Shown piece after piece: positions 8,179-17,004 of a stretch of DNA of 64,000 nt. The notes below the pieces were generated by a model, which was given only the letters and a program-made list of their open reading frames with translations, searched no databases and was not told the DNA's origin. Both the position numbers and the translations under genes were made by a program. Each line of letters opens with the position of its first letter. The first letter of the stretch is position 1. This stretch comes from Roseiarcus sp963787135 (GTDB taxonomy: Bacteria; Pseudomonadota; Alphaproteobacteria; Rhizobiales; Beijerinckiaceae). The stretch is taken from assembly GCA_963787135.1 (NCBI GenBank), contig CAWBBW010000018.1, positions 1 through 64,000 of the forward strand, written 5' to 3'.

Positions 8179-9606
8179 ATGTCGCTGGTGATCAAAGGCG
8201 GAACGGTCGTCACCGCGGACCGGACCTACAAGGCCGACGTGCTGGTCGAGGGCGAGACCATCAAGGCGATCGGCCCCGATCTCAAGGGCGACAGTTCGCT
8301 CGACGCGGCCGAATGCTTCGTCATGCCGGGCGGCATCGATCCCCACACCCATCTCGACATGCCGTTCATGGGCACGAACTCCGCCGACAATTACGAGAGC
8401 GGCACCAAGGCGGGCTTGTCCGGCGGAACGACGATGGTGGTCGATTTCTGCATTCCCGGCCGCAACCAGCCGCTGATGGAAGCCTTCGCCGACTGGGACA
8501 AGCGCGCCAAGGACGCAGTCTCCGACTATTCCTACCACATGTGCGTCACCTACTGGGACGACCGCGTGCGCGAGGACATGGCCAAGGTGGTGAAGGCGGG
8601 CGTCACCACCTTCAAGCACTTCATGGCCTATAAGGGCGCGCTGATGGTCAACGACGAGGAGATGTTCGCCTCCTTCGTCCGCTGCGCCGAACTCGGCGCA
8701 ATGCCGCTCGTTCACGCCGAGAACGGCGAGATTGTCGCCGCCCTGCAGCGGCACTACATGGAAAAAGGCATCACCGGACCGGAAGGCCACGCGCTGTCCC
8801 GCCCCCCCGACGTCGAGGGCGAGGCGGCGAACCGGGCCATCATGCTCGCCGATCAGGCGGGCGTGCCGATCTATATCGTCCACACCTCCTGCATCCAGGC
8901 GCATGAAGCAATCGCTCGGGCGCGCGCGCTCGGCAAGCGCGTCTACGGCGAGCCGCTCATCCAGCATCTCGTGCTCGACGAGAGCGAGTATTACAACAAG
9001 GACTGGAAGCACGCCGCGCGGCGCGTCATGTCGCCGCCGTTCCGCGACAAGGTCAATCAGGACGACCTGTGGAACGGACTGCGCGCCGGCTCGCTGCAGG
9101 TGGTCGCGACCGACCATTGCGCCTTCACCACCAAGCAGAAGGAGCTCGGGCTCGGCGACTTCACCAAGATTCCGAACGGCACCGGGGGGCTCGAGGACCG
9201 GATGCCGGTGCTCTGGACCTACGGCGTCGAGACCGGCCGGCTGACCCCGAACGAATTTGTCGCGGTGACCTCGACCAACAGCGCCAAGATCCTCAACATG
9301 TACCCGCGCAAGGGCGCGATCATCCCCGGCTCCGACGCCGACATCACCGTCTGGGACCCGAAGGCCAACAAGACCATCTCCGCCAGGACCCAGGTTTCGG
9401 TGATCGACTACAATGTGTTCGAGGGCACGAAGGTGACCGGACTGCCGCGCTATACGCTGTCGCGCGGCGAGGTCGTGTTCCGCGACGGACGGGTGCAGGC
9501 GGAGCTCGGCCGCGGCAAGTTCATCAAGCGCGAGCCGTTCGCGGCCGATGCGCGCGCGCTCAAGAAGTACAAAGAGTACACCGCGCCCGCCGCCGTCGCG
9601 CGCTAG
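8179..9606 (+). CDS. Dihydropyrimidinase / D-hydantoinase
   Basis: A 475-residue cytoplasmic cyclic amidohydrolase that opens dihydrouracil, dihydrothymine or 5-substituted hydantoins to N-carbamoyl products. Binuclear-metal signatures: DPHTHLDM (His56, His58), the lysine to be carboxylated in FKHFMAYKG (about Lys152), AENGEIVAALQR, IYIVHTSC and VATDHCAF. Length and motif order are those of the intact family. It lies 58 bases after the carbamoylase gene. With that gene it covers the last two steps of reductive pyrimidine degradation; the first enzyme, dihydropyrimidine dehydrogenase, is not in the window. Confidence 0.92.
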   Translation: MSLVIKGGTVVTADRTYKADVLVEGETIKAIGPDLKGDSSLDAAECFVMPGGIDPHTHLDMPFMGTNSADNYESGTKAGLSGGTTMVVDFCIPGRNQPLMEAFADWDKRAKDAVSDYSYHMCVTYWDDRVREDMAKVVKAGVTTFKHFMAYKGALMVNDEEMFASFVRCAELGAMPLVHAENGEIVAALQRHYMEKGITGPEGHALSRPPDVEGEAANRAIMLADQAGVPIYIVHTSCIQAHEAIARARALGKRVYGEPLIQHLVLDESEYYNKDWKHAARRVMSPPFRDKVNQDDLWNGLRAGSLQVVATDHCAFTTKQKELGLGDFTKIPNGTGGLEDRMPVLWTYGVETGRLTPNEFVAVTSTNSAKILNMYPRKGAIIPGSDADITVWDPKANKTISARTQVSVIDYNVFEGTKVTGLPRYTLSRGEVVFRDGRVQAELGRGKFIKREPFAADARALKKYKEYTAPAAVAR

Positions 9607-9621
9607 AGGGACCGGTTCGGG

Positions 9622-10461
9622 ATGAGCGTCGCGTCGGTTTCATCGCCAGTTGGGGACGTTGTCGGCAAGACGACGGCGCCTGCGGATACGGTGATCGAAA
9701 TCAGCGGCCTGTCGCTCGGCTTCGAAACCCGCGACGGGCCGGTCGAGGCGCTAAGCAACATCGATCTCAAAGTCGCGCGCGGCGAATTCGTCTCCTTCAT
9801 CGGCCCGTCCGGCTGCGGCAAGACGACGCTCCTGCGCGCCGTCGCCGATCTCGAGACGCCGACCAGCGGCGCCATCCGGGTCAACGGCATGAGTCCGGGC
9901 GAAGCGCGGGCGAAGCGCGCCTACGGCTATGTGTTCCAGGCGCCGGCGCTCTACCCGTGGCGGACTGTCGCGCGCAACATCGCGCTGCCGCTCGAGATCA
10001 TGGGCTTCGACAAGGCCGAGCGCGAAAAGCGGGTTGCGCGCGGCCTCGACCTCGTCAATCTCTCGGGCTTCGGCAACAAGTTCCCATGGCAATTGTCGGG
10101 CGGCATGCAGCAGCGCGCTTCGATCGCCCGCGCCCTTTCCTTCGATCCCGATCTTCTCCTGATGGATGAGCCGTTCGGGGCGCTCGACGAGATTGTGCGC
10201 GACATGCTGAACCAGCAGTTGCTGCGCCTGTGGGAGGTGACCGGAAAAACGGCGCTCTTCGTCACCCATTCGATCCCCGAGGCGGTGTTCCTCTCGACCC
10301 ACATTGTGGTCATGTCTCCGCGTCCGGGCCGGATCTACGACGTCATCGCATGCAACTTCCCCCGTGATCGCACGTTGGAAATCCGGGAGACGCCGGAATT
10401 CCTGGCGATCGCCAACCGCGTCCGCCGCGGCCTGCGGGAGGGACATTCGTATGACGGGTGA
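9622..10461 (+). CDS. ABC transporter ATPase, NitT/TauT type
   Basis: A 279-residue nucleotide-binding subunit. Walker A GPSGCGKTT, Q-loop region YVFQAPALYPWRTV, signature LSGGMQQRASIARAL, Walker B LLLMDEPFGALDE and switch VTHSIPEAV are all intact. It begins 15 bases after the dihydropyrimidinase stop. With the two permeases and the NMT1-like binding protein downstream it makes a complete importer, probably bringing a pyrimidine base or ring-derived substrate to the two hydrolases. The substrate is inferred from operon context, not from the sequence. Confidence 0.9.
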   Translation: MSVASVSSPVGDVVGKTTAPADTVIEISGLSLGFETRDGPVEALSNIDLKVARGEFVSFIGPSGCGKTTLLRAVADLETPTSGAIRVNGMSPGEARAKRAYGYVFQAPALYPWRTVARNIALPLEIMGFDKAEREKRVARGLDLVNLSGFGNKFPWQLSGGMQQRASIARALSFDPDLLLMDEPFGALDEIVRDMLNQQLLRLWEVTGKTALFVTHSIPEAVFLSTHIVVMSPRPGRIYDVIACNFPRDRTLEIRETPEFLAIANRVRRGLREGHSYDG

Positions 10462-10469
10462 CTTGCTTA

Positions 10470-10558
10470 CCCTCACCCCGACCCTCTCGCGCAAACAGGA
10501 GAGGGGGAATCCCTTCTCCCGCCTGCGGGAGAAGGTGGCGCGAAGCGCCGGATGAGGG
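10470..10558. repeat. Dispersed palindromic intergenic repeat, family A copy 1
   Basis: Starts CCCTCACCCCGACCCTCTC, contains TTCTCCCGCCTGCGGGAGAA (stem-loop) and ends CGCCGGATGAGGG. It interrupts the operon between ATPase and permease genes. Its final GAGGG serves as Shine-Dalgarno for the permease. Related copies lie at 19159-19270 and 40987-41073. Confidence 0.75.
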
Positions 10559-10565
10559 CATGCCG

Positions 10566-11432
10566 ATGAAGTCCGCCCTCGCCATCACGACCGTTGTCCT
10601 TGCGGTCATCGCGGCCTGGTTCGTAGCCGCGGCGCTGATGAACGCGTCCCTGCAACGCGACGCCTACGCCAACGCGGGACGCACCGATTATTCCACGCAG
10701 GACTTCATCGCCGATTCGCTAAACATGGAGCGGCCAAAGCTGCCGGCGCCGCACCAGGTCGTCAGCGAACTTTACAAGCTCGTCTTCGCCACCGCGCCGA
10801 CCTCGAAGCGCAGCCTCGTCTATCATGGCGCGATCACGCTCGAGGAAACGCTGATCGGCTTTCTCATCGGCGCGGCGCTCGGCATCGGCCTGGCCATCCT
10901 CATCGTATCGATGCAGTGGCTCGAACGGTCGATGATGCCGTGGATTGTCGCCTCGCAAACGGTTCCCATCATCGCGCTCGCGCCGATGATCGTCGTGATC
11001 CTCAACCAGTTCAATATTACCGGCGTCGCGCCCAAGGCGGCGATCGCCGCCTATTTGTCGTTCTTCCCGATCACGGTGGGCATGGTGAAAGGCTTTCGTT
11101 CGCCGGATCCGTTGCAACTCGACCTCATGCGCACCTATTCTGCGACCCCGCTCCAAACGTTTCTCAAGCTCCGCGCGCCCGCGAGCGCGCCGTTCTTCTT
11201 CGCCAGCATGAAGATCGGCGCGGCGGCGGCGCTGGTCGGCGCGGTGGTCGCTGAAGTCACCAAAAGCGAGGACGGGGGCCTCGGAGCCCGCCTGCTCGCG
11301 GGCTCCTATTATGGCCAGACGGTGCAGATCTGGGCGGCCCTGTTCGCCGCCGCGGCGCTGTCGGCGGCGCTTGTTGGGATCATCGGCCTCGTCGGGCGGG
11401 CTACCGAGCACCGCATGGGGCTCGCCCCATGA
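10566..11432 (+). CDS. ABC transporter permease (NitT/TauT-like)
   Basis: About 288 residues. An N-terminal membrane anchor (ALAITTVVLAVIAAWFVAAALM) is followed by a binding-protein-dependent permease domain with at least five membrane segments and the EAA-like loop MRTYSATPLQTFLKLRAPASAPFFFASMKIG. The open frame extends upstream into the repeat, but ATG 10566 is chosen because GAGGG lies seven bases before it and the upstream residues are only translated repeat. It overlaps the next permease by four bases (ATGA). Confidence 0.86.
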   Translation: MKSALAITTVVLAVIAAWFVAAALMNASLQRDAYANAGRTDYSTQDFIADSLNMERPKLPAPHQVVSELYKLVFATAPTSKRSLVYHGAITLEETLIGFLIGAALGIGLAILIVSMQWLERSMMPWIVASQTVPIIALAPMIVVILNQFNITGVAPKAAIAAYLSFFPITVGMVKGFRSPDPLQLDLMRTYSATPLQTFLKLRAPASAPFFFASMKIGAAAALVGAVVAEVTKSEDGGLGARLLAGSYYGQTVQIWAALFAAAALSAALVGIIGLVGRATEHRMGLAP

Positions 11433-12196
11433 CCGCCCGCCGCATCGCCGACCTCCTGCCCCCACTCGCCTTCGGCCTGGCCGTGCTGGCGCTGTGGGAG
11501 GCGGGAGTTCGGCTCCTCAACGTGCCGCAAATCATCCTGCCGCCGCCGTCCGCGATCGCGGCGCGGTTCGTGACTTCGATTCCAACGCTATCGGCCGATT
11601 TCTGGCAGACGATCAAGGGCGTGCTTGCAGGCTACGTTATCGGCTCAGCCTCGGGCCTCGTCGTCGCCATCCTCATCGACCGATCGCAATTCCTCCAGCG
11701 GGGCCTGCTGCCGCTCGGCAATCTCGTCTCGGCGCTGCCGATCGTCGGCATCGCGCCGATCATGGTGATGTGGTTCGGCTTCGACTGGCAGTCGAAGGCG
11801 GCGGTCGTCGTGGTGATGACCTTCTTCCCCATGCTGGTGAATACGGTCGCAGGCCTCGAAAGTTCGGGCGCGATGGAGCGCGACCTGATGAAGACCTACG
11901 CCGCGAACTACTGGCAGACCCTGCTCTCGCTGCGTCTCCCGGCCGCGCTGCCATTCGTTTTCAACGCGCTCAAGATCAACACGACCCTCGCCATGATCGG
12001 CGCGATCGTCGCCGAGTTTTTCGGGACGCCGACCGTCGGCATGGGCTTTCGCATCTCGACCGAGGTTGGCCATTTCGGCATCGATATGGTCTGGGCGACG
12101 ATCGTGGTCGCGGCTGCGACAGGGTCGGCGTTCTATGCTCTGGTCGCGGGCCTCGAGCGCCGCGCGACTTTCTGGCACGCCTCCTATCGAAGGTAA
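11429..12196 (+). CDS. ABC transporter permease (NitT/TauT-like), second subunit
   Basis: A 255-residue integral membrane permease with about six hydrophobic segments (LPPLAFGLAVLALWEAGV onward) and a coupling loop MKTYAANYWQTLLSLRLPAALPFVFNALKINTT. Start ATG overlaps the stop of the preceding permease by four bases, indicating translational coupling. The two permeases probably form a heterodimer with the ATPase at 9622-10461. Confidence 0.9.
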   Translation: MTARRIADLLPPLAFGLAVLALWEAGVRLLNVPQIILPPPSAIAARFVTSIPTLSADFWQTIKGVLAGYVIGSASGLVVAILIDRSQFLQRGLLPLGNLVSALPIVGIAPIMVMWFGFDWQSKAAVVVVMTFFPMLVNTVAGLESSGAMERDLMKTYAANYWQTLLSLRLPAALPFVFNALKINTTLAMIGAIVAEFFGTPTVGMGFRISTEVGHFGIDMVWATIVVAAATGSAFYALVAGLERRATFWHASYRR

Positions 12197-12266
12197 GGGG
12201 CATGAGCTTCTCGCCGTGCTGACGTTTGCCGGCGATTGGGAAGATGCGGTTCAACTGGAGGTAAAA

Positions 12267-13259
12267 ATGAAAACATCCCTGTTTGCTTTCGCCAGCGCGG
12301 CGGCGATCCTGGCCGCGGGCGCTGCCCAGGCGGCCGACAAGATCACCCTGCAGCTGAAATGGGTGCCGCAGGCGCAATTCGCCGGCTACTACGTCGCCAA
12401 GGACAAGGGCTTCTATAAGGACGAGGGCCTCGATGTGACGATCAAGCCGGGCGGTCCCGACGTCGCTCCCGAGCAGGTGATCGCCGGCGGCGGCGCCGAC
12501 GTCGTCGTCGACTGGATGCCGGCTGCGCTGGCCGCGCGCGAGAAGGGCGCGGCGATGGTCAATATCGCCCAGCCGTTCAAGCGCTCGGGACTCGAGCTCA
12601 CCTGCCGCGCCGACACCGGCATCAAGAGTCCCGCCGATCTCAAGGACCGCACGCTCGGGGTCTGGTTCTCAGGCAACGAATATCCGTTCCTCAGTTGGAT
12701 GAGCAAGCTCGGCCTCAAGACCGACGGCTCGCCTGGCGGCGTCAAGGTCCTGAAGCAGGGCTACAACGTCGATCCCTTGCTGCAGAAGCAGGCGGACTGC
12801 ATCTCGACCATGACTTACAACGAGTACTGGCAGGTGATCGATGCCGGCTACAAGCCCGAACAGCTCGTGGTGTTTAATTACACGGACCAGGGCGTCGCGA
12901 CGCTCGAGGACGGCCTCTATGTGATGGAGGACAAGCTCAAGGATCCGGCGTTCGTCGACAAGATGGCGCGCTTCGTCAAGGCGTCGATGAAGGGCTGGGC
13001 CTATGCGCGCGAGCATGGTGACGAGGCGGTGAAGATCGTGCTCGATAACGATACGAGCGGTTCGCAGACCGAGCATCACCAGAAGCAAATGATGGGCGAG
13101 ATCAACAAGCTGACCGCAGGCTCGGACGGCAAGCTCGACAAGGCCGACTATGACCGCACGGTCAAGTCGCTGCTGACCGGCGGCTCCGACCCCGTGATCT
13201 CCAAGGAGCCGACCGGCGCCTATACGACCGTGGTCACCGACAAGGCGTTGGGTAAGTAA
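12267..13259 (+). CDS. ABC transporter substrate-binding protein, NMT1/THI5-like
   Basis: 330 residues with a Sec signal (MKTSLFAFASAAAILAAGAAQA) and an NMT1/THI5-like fold: KITLQLKWVPQAQFAGYYVAKDKGFYKDEGLDVTI, then GGGADVVVDWMPAALAAREKG. These features match binding proteins for pyrimidine-like substrates in RutR-regulated operons and for thiamine-precursor pyrimidines. ATG 12267 follows GGAGG by five bases; a much longer frame is open upstream but lacks a signal peptide. Last gene of the operon, followed by a strong terminator. The exact ligand is not shown by the sequence. Confidence 0.88.
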   Translation: MKTSLFAFASAAAILAAGAAQAADKITLQLKWVPQAQFAGYYVAKDKGFYKDEGLDVTIKPGGPDVAPEQVIAGGGADVVVDWMPAALAAREKGAAMVNIAQPFKRSGLELTCRADTGIKSPADLKDRTLGVWFSGNEYPFLSWMSKLGLKTDGSPGGVKVLKQGYNVDPLLQKQADCISTMTYNEYWQVIDAGYKPEQLVVFNYTDQGVATLEDGLYVMEDKLKDPAFVDKMARFVKASMKGWAYAREHGDEAVKIVLDNDTSGSQTEHHQKQMMGEINKLTAGSDGKLDKADYDRTVKSLLTGGSDPVISKEPTGAYTTVVTDKALGK

Positions 13260-13316
13260 CGCCGCGCAGATCGATCCTTGGGCGGGTCGACGCGGGGAAC
13301 CCGAAGAACGACGCCC

Positions 13317-13353
13317 GGCCGCGCCGACCCGTCCCGGCGGCGCGGCCTTTTTT
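13317..13353 (+). terminator. Rho-independent terminator of the pyrimidine operon
   Basis: Perfect 10-bp stem GGCCGCGCCG / CGGCGCGGCC, loop of 11 bases, followed by six T residues. It sits 58 bases past the binding-protein stop. Confidence 0.88.
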
Positions 13354-13380
13354 CTAATGGAGGGCAGGCGACAGGAAGAG

Positions 13381-14526
13381 TCAGGCCGACTTCCTCACAA
13401 GGGGAAGCGCGCTCGCTAGACGCGCAAGGCCCCGAGGGTGCTGCTCCTTGGCTTTGCCGCTCTTCGCCCGCTCGCCCCGCACGAGCTGGTGGATGAAGCC
13501 AAGCTTTCCGACCACCGCTGGCGCGAGCACGAACGGATAGAGGTCCGGGCGGCCCATCGCACGGTTGATGCTGTTCATCGACAGGACGAACGGCGCCCAG
13601 GCGTCGATGATCTCTTCGATCGTCCCCTCGACATAGGGATCGAAATCGAGACGAGCGGTATAGGCGCCGTGGGTGTCGATCGCGGGTTCGATGCTCATGC
13701 CGAAAGCGCTCGCCATCTCCAACGTGTCCACGATGTGAAAGTAATGGGCCCAAGTCTCGGCAAAGTCTTCCCACGGATGCGAGGTCGCGTAGGCCGAGAC
13801 GAAGTTCTCCTGCCAGTTCGCCGGGGCGCCCTCGCTGTAATGACGTTTGAGCGCCTCGCCATAGTCCTGGGTGTCGTCGCCGAACACCGCCCGGCAGGCC
13901 TCGAGCTTGCCCCCGTCCCGCACGAGTACGTCCCAATAATGATGGCCGATCTCGTGGCGGAAATGGCCAAGCACGCTGCGATATGGCTCGTCCAGTTGCG
14001 ACCGGCGCCGCTCGCGCTCGGCGCTGTCGGCCTCTGTCAGCGCAATCGTCACAATGCCCTCGTCGTGGCCGGTCATGACCTTGACGCCCGAACCTTGGGG
14101 CGGGTCGGCCAAAAACTCGAAGGCGAGACCGTGGCGGCTATCCTCGGCCCGCGTCTTCAAGGGCAGGCTCCAGCGCAGCAGACTGTAAAACAAGCGATGT
14201 TTGGCCAGTTCCAGCTCACGCCAGGACGCGACATGGGCTGGATTGGAAAGGTCGGGGACGGTGTCGTTATGTCGGCAGGCGACGCAGAGCTCGCCGTCCG
14301 AGCCCGCAGGCAGCATCCAGTTGCAGACGTCATGGTCGGCGTTGGCGCAAAAGCGCCGCGGCGCGCCGTCCGCTTTCAGGGGCGTCCAGTTCGGGTCGCC
14401 CGCGGGCTCCACCGCCGCGATGATTTCGAGCTCGGGAATGTAGCCAAGCCGGTGGCCGCATCGGCCACACGTCCGATTCTCGAAATAGACGATGTTGTCG
14501 CAAGCCTGGCATCGAAACAATTTCAT
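13381..14526 (-). CDS. Putative zinc-binding metallopeptidase with N-terminal zinc ribbon
   Basis: 381 residues. The first 30 residues contain a double CxxC ribbon (CQACDNIVYFENRTCGRCG). A later cysteine cluster (FCANADHDVCNW, CVACRH) may bind a second metal. The catalytic-type motif HEIGHHYWD lies near residue 185, with WEDFAETWAHYFH as a probable third-ligand region. This matches the family annotated as putative zinc-binding metallo-peptidases (formerly DUF2248). No signal peptide, so cytoplasmic. The biological substrate is unknown. It is convergent with the pyrimidine operon. Confidence 0.85.
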   Translation of the reverse strand: MKLFRCQACDNIVYFENRTCGRCGHRLGYIPELEIIAAVEPAGDPNWTPLKADGAPRRFCANADHDVCNWMLPAGSDGELCVACRHNDTVPDLSNPAHVASWRELELAKHRLFYSLLRWSLPLKTRAEDSRHGLAFEFLADPPQGSGVKVMTGHDEGIVTIALTEADSAERERRRSQLDEPYRSVLGHFRHEIGHHYWDVLVRDGGKLEACRAVFGDDTQDYGEALKRHYSEGAPANWQENFVSAYATSHPWEDFAETWAHYFHIVDTLEMASAFGMSIEPAIDTHGAYTARLDFDPYVEGTIEEIIDAWAPFVLSMNSINRAMGRPDLYPFVLAPAVVGKLGFIHQLVRGERAKSGKAKEQHPRGLARLASALPLVRKSA

Positions 14527-14632
14527 GAGGGTCCCCCAAAATTCGCAGACGAGCGCAACGCCCCGCTGGCTGGTTTGTTCCGCAATTTTTTCGCCGTGAA
14601 GGCCGCCAAAGACCCCAACGCCAGAACGCCGC

Positions 14633-16321
14633 TCAGCGCGGCGCGGCGCGCTTGACGATCGCCTTGCAGTCGACGCCGGTCAGCGCACCGTAATTGTGGA
14701 CGCTGCGCGACTCGAGGCGCGAACGGCCGAAGGCCTCCGCGACCGGAGACGCCGCGCGGATCAGCGCCGCGGCCTCGAGGCCCAGCGCCAGCCGGTCGCA
14801 GAGGTCGCGGCCGCGCGCCTCGAAATCGTCGAGGTCGCGCATGTCGTTCTTCAGCGCCGCGGTATGCGCATCAAGCGCCGCGCTTTCCCCCTTGGCCGCC
14901 CCGACTTCGGCGAAATAAGCATCGAGCGTCGCCGGCGAGCGGCGAATGGCGCGGGCGATGTCGAGACACTGCACATTGCCGCTGCCCTCCCAGATCGCGT
15001 TGACCGGCGCCTCGCGATAAAGCCGCGGCATCGGGGAATCCTCCATCACACCGGAGCCGCCGATACATTCCAGCGCCTCGTAGGCATGGCCGGGCGTGCG
15101 CTTGCAGATCCAGTATTTGCCGATCGCCGTGCCGAGCCGGACGAGCGCGTCTTCATGCGCGTCGTGGCGATTGTCGAGCGCGCGCCCGATACGCATGGTC
15201 AGCGTCATCGCCGCTTCTGCCTCGATGGCGAGATCGGCGAGCACCGCGGTCATCAGCGGCTGGTCGATAAGGTAGGCCCCGAACGCCTTGCGCTGACGGC
15301 AATGATCGATCGCTTGCGATGTCGCCATGCGCATGCCGGCCGACGAGCCGATCATGCAGTCGAAACGGGTCATCGCCACCATTTCGATGATGGTCGCGAC
15401 GCCCCGTCCCTCGGGACCGACCATCCAGCCGAGCGCGCCGCGGAGCTCCGTTTCGCTAGACGCGTTCGACACATTGCCCATCTTGCGCTTCAGCCGGACG
15501 ATCTGCAGCGGATTCTTCGTCCCGTCGGGGCGCCAGCGCGGAACCAGAAAACAGGAGAGGCCGCCCGGCGCCTGCGCGAGCACGAGGAAAGCGTCGCACA
15601 TCGGCGCCGAGACGAAATATTTGTGTCCGACCAGCTCGTAGGCCTTGCCCGGCCCTTCCGCACCAGCCGGGATGGCGCGCGTTGTATTGGCGCGCACGTC
15701 CGAGCCGCCCTGCTTCTCGGTCATCGCCATGCCGATCGTCACCCCCGCTTTCTCACCGGCCGGCACGTTGCGCGGATCGTAGACGCGGGCTTCGATCTTC
15801 GGCAGCCATTGCTCGGCGAGATCGGGCTGCGTCCTGAGACAGGGCACGGAGGCGAAGGTCATGGTGATCGGACAGCCATGCCCCGCCTCGACCTGTGTCT
15901 GCATGTAGGATCGCGCCGCGCGGGCGACATGCGCGCCTTCGCGCGGGTCGCTCCAGGGCGACGAATGGAGCCCCTCCTCGATCGAAGCCTTCATCAACGC
16001 ATGGTAGGAGGGATGGAACCGCACCAGGTCGATCCGACGCCCGTAGCGGTCATGGGTGTCGAGTTCAGGCGGGTTCTTGTTGGCGAGCACGCCCTGCTCG
16101 AGATATTCCGCCGAGCCCGCCCGCGCCCCGAACGCCTCGAGCGACGGCGTCGCCCAATCGGCTCCCTCGCGACGCACCGATTCCTTCAGCGCCGCGTCCG
16201 AATCGAACAGGTTGGTGTCCGTCAGTTCGACCGGCTGGTTGGTGACCTCATGGGTGACCGCGCCATAGGGGTCGAACGGCGCGCGGAAATTGTCGTGTCG
16301 ATTCTGCGGCAAGGCGGTCAT
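14633..16321 (-). CDS. aidB: AidB-like acyl-CoA dehydrogenase family flavoprotein
   Basis: 562 residues, the AidB size class rather than the 380-400 residues of ordinary acyl-CoA dehydrogenases. Diagnostic segments are TNQPVELTDTNLFDSD near the N-terminus, GMAMTEKQGGSDVRANTT (FAD/substrate region), RKMGNVSNASSETEL, CRQRKAFGAYLIDQPLM, ECIGGSGVMEDSPMPRLYREAPVNAIWEGSGNVQCLD, and the extended C-terminal domain. E. coli AidB belongs to the adaptive response to alkylation and binds FAD and DNA. Neighbours concerned with reactive electrophiles (MhqO/MhqD) fit a stress role. Regulation by Ada cannot be shown here. Confidence 0.85.
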   Translation of the reverse strand: MTALPQNRHDNFRAPFDPYGAVTHEVTNQPVELTDTNLFDSDAALKESVRREGADWATPSLEAFGARAGSAEYLEQGVLANKNPPELDTHDRYGRRIDLVRFHPSYHALMKASIEEGLHSSPWSDPREGAHVARAARSYMQTQVEAGHGCPITMTFASVPCLRTQPDLAEQWLPKIEARVYDPRNVPAGEKAGVTIGMAMTEKQGGSDVRANTTRAIPAGAEGPGKAYELVGHKYFVSAPMCDAFLVLAQAPGGLSCFLVPRWRPDGTKNPLQIVRLKRKMGNVSNASSETELRGALGWMVGPEGRGVATIIEMVAMTRFDCMIGSSAGMRMATSQAIDHCRQRKAFGAYLIDQPLMTAVLADLAIEAEAAMTLTMRIGRALDNRHDAHEDALVRLGTAIGKYWICKRTPGHAYEALECIGGSGVMEDSPMPRLYREAPVNAIWEGSGNVQCLDIARAIRRSPATLDAYFAEVGAAKGESAALDAHTAALKNDMRDLDDFEARGRDLCDRLALGLEAAALIRAASPVAEAFGRSRLESRSVHNYGALTGVDCKAIVKRAAPR

Positions 16322-16363
16322 GACGGCAGTCCCATTTCTCCGGAATGCACAATGGGAACGGGA

Positions 16364-16978
16364 TCACAGTTTGTCCAGAAAAGCTGCCGCGAGCCTCAAG
16401 TCCTCCTGCGTCAGGCCATGACCGGCAGGCGCCGTTTCGCGCTCGACCTGAGCGCCGGAGTTTGTCAGGGCCGTCGCGAGCCGCGCCGCGCCTTCGGCGG
16501 GGATGATCGGATCCAGGCGCCCCGAAAGGATGAGGACGGGCGTTCCCGGAAGCTCGGACTTTGGCGGATCGCGAAACGGCGGCATCGCGCGCATGAGGAT
16601 CGCGCCGGCAAGCGCCTCGGGACGCAACAGGAGAACGGCGGCCGCGATATTGGCCCCGTTGGAAAAGCCGACGGCGACCGGCTTCGCAAGGCCGTAAGCT
16701 TTGCGCGCCTCACCGACAAAATCGGCAAGTTCGTTCGCCCGCCGCCGCACATCCTCTTCGTCGAAGACGCCCTCGCGCAGCCGCCGGAAGAAGCGCGGCA
16801 TGCCGTTCTCGATGACCTTCCCGCGCGGCGACAGGAGCGCGGCTTTCGGCGCAATTGCGCGTCCGAGCGGCAAGAGATCGGACTCGTCGCCGCCGGTTCC
16901 GTGCAGAAGCAGGATCGGCAGCCGCGTCGGATCAGAGGCCGGCTCGAATTTGTGCACGAAGGCCAGGGCGTCCGGCAT
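16364..16978 (-). CDS. Alpha/beta-hydrolase, MhqD-like carboxylesterase
   Basis: 204 residues of the phospholipase/carboxylesterase type. The nucleophile elbow is GFSNGAN, the oxyanion region is HGTGGDESDLLPLGR, the acid is in LSGRLDPIIPAEG and the histidine is in APAGHGLTQED. In Bacillus the mhqNOD genes answer 2-methylhydroquinone and quinone electrophiles. Here the hydrolase follows the VOC dioxygenase gene by 26 bases on the same strand, conserving the MhqO-MhqD pairing. No MarR-type regulator is adjacent. Confidence 0.82.
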   Translation of the reverse strand: MPDALAFVHKFEPASDPTRLPILLLHGTGGDESDLLPLGRAIAPKAALLSPRGKVIENGMPRFFRRLREGVFDEEDVRRRANELADFVGEARKAYGLAKPVAVGFSNGANIAAAVLLLRPEALAGAILMRAMPPFRDPPKSELPGTPVLILSGRLDPIIPAEGAARLATALTNSGAQVERETAPAGHGLTQEDLRLAAAFLDKL

Positions 16979-17004
16979 CGGAGGCTCCTTGAGGTCGAGG
17001 GGCG

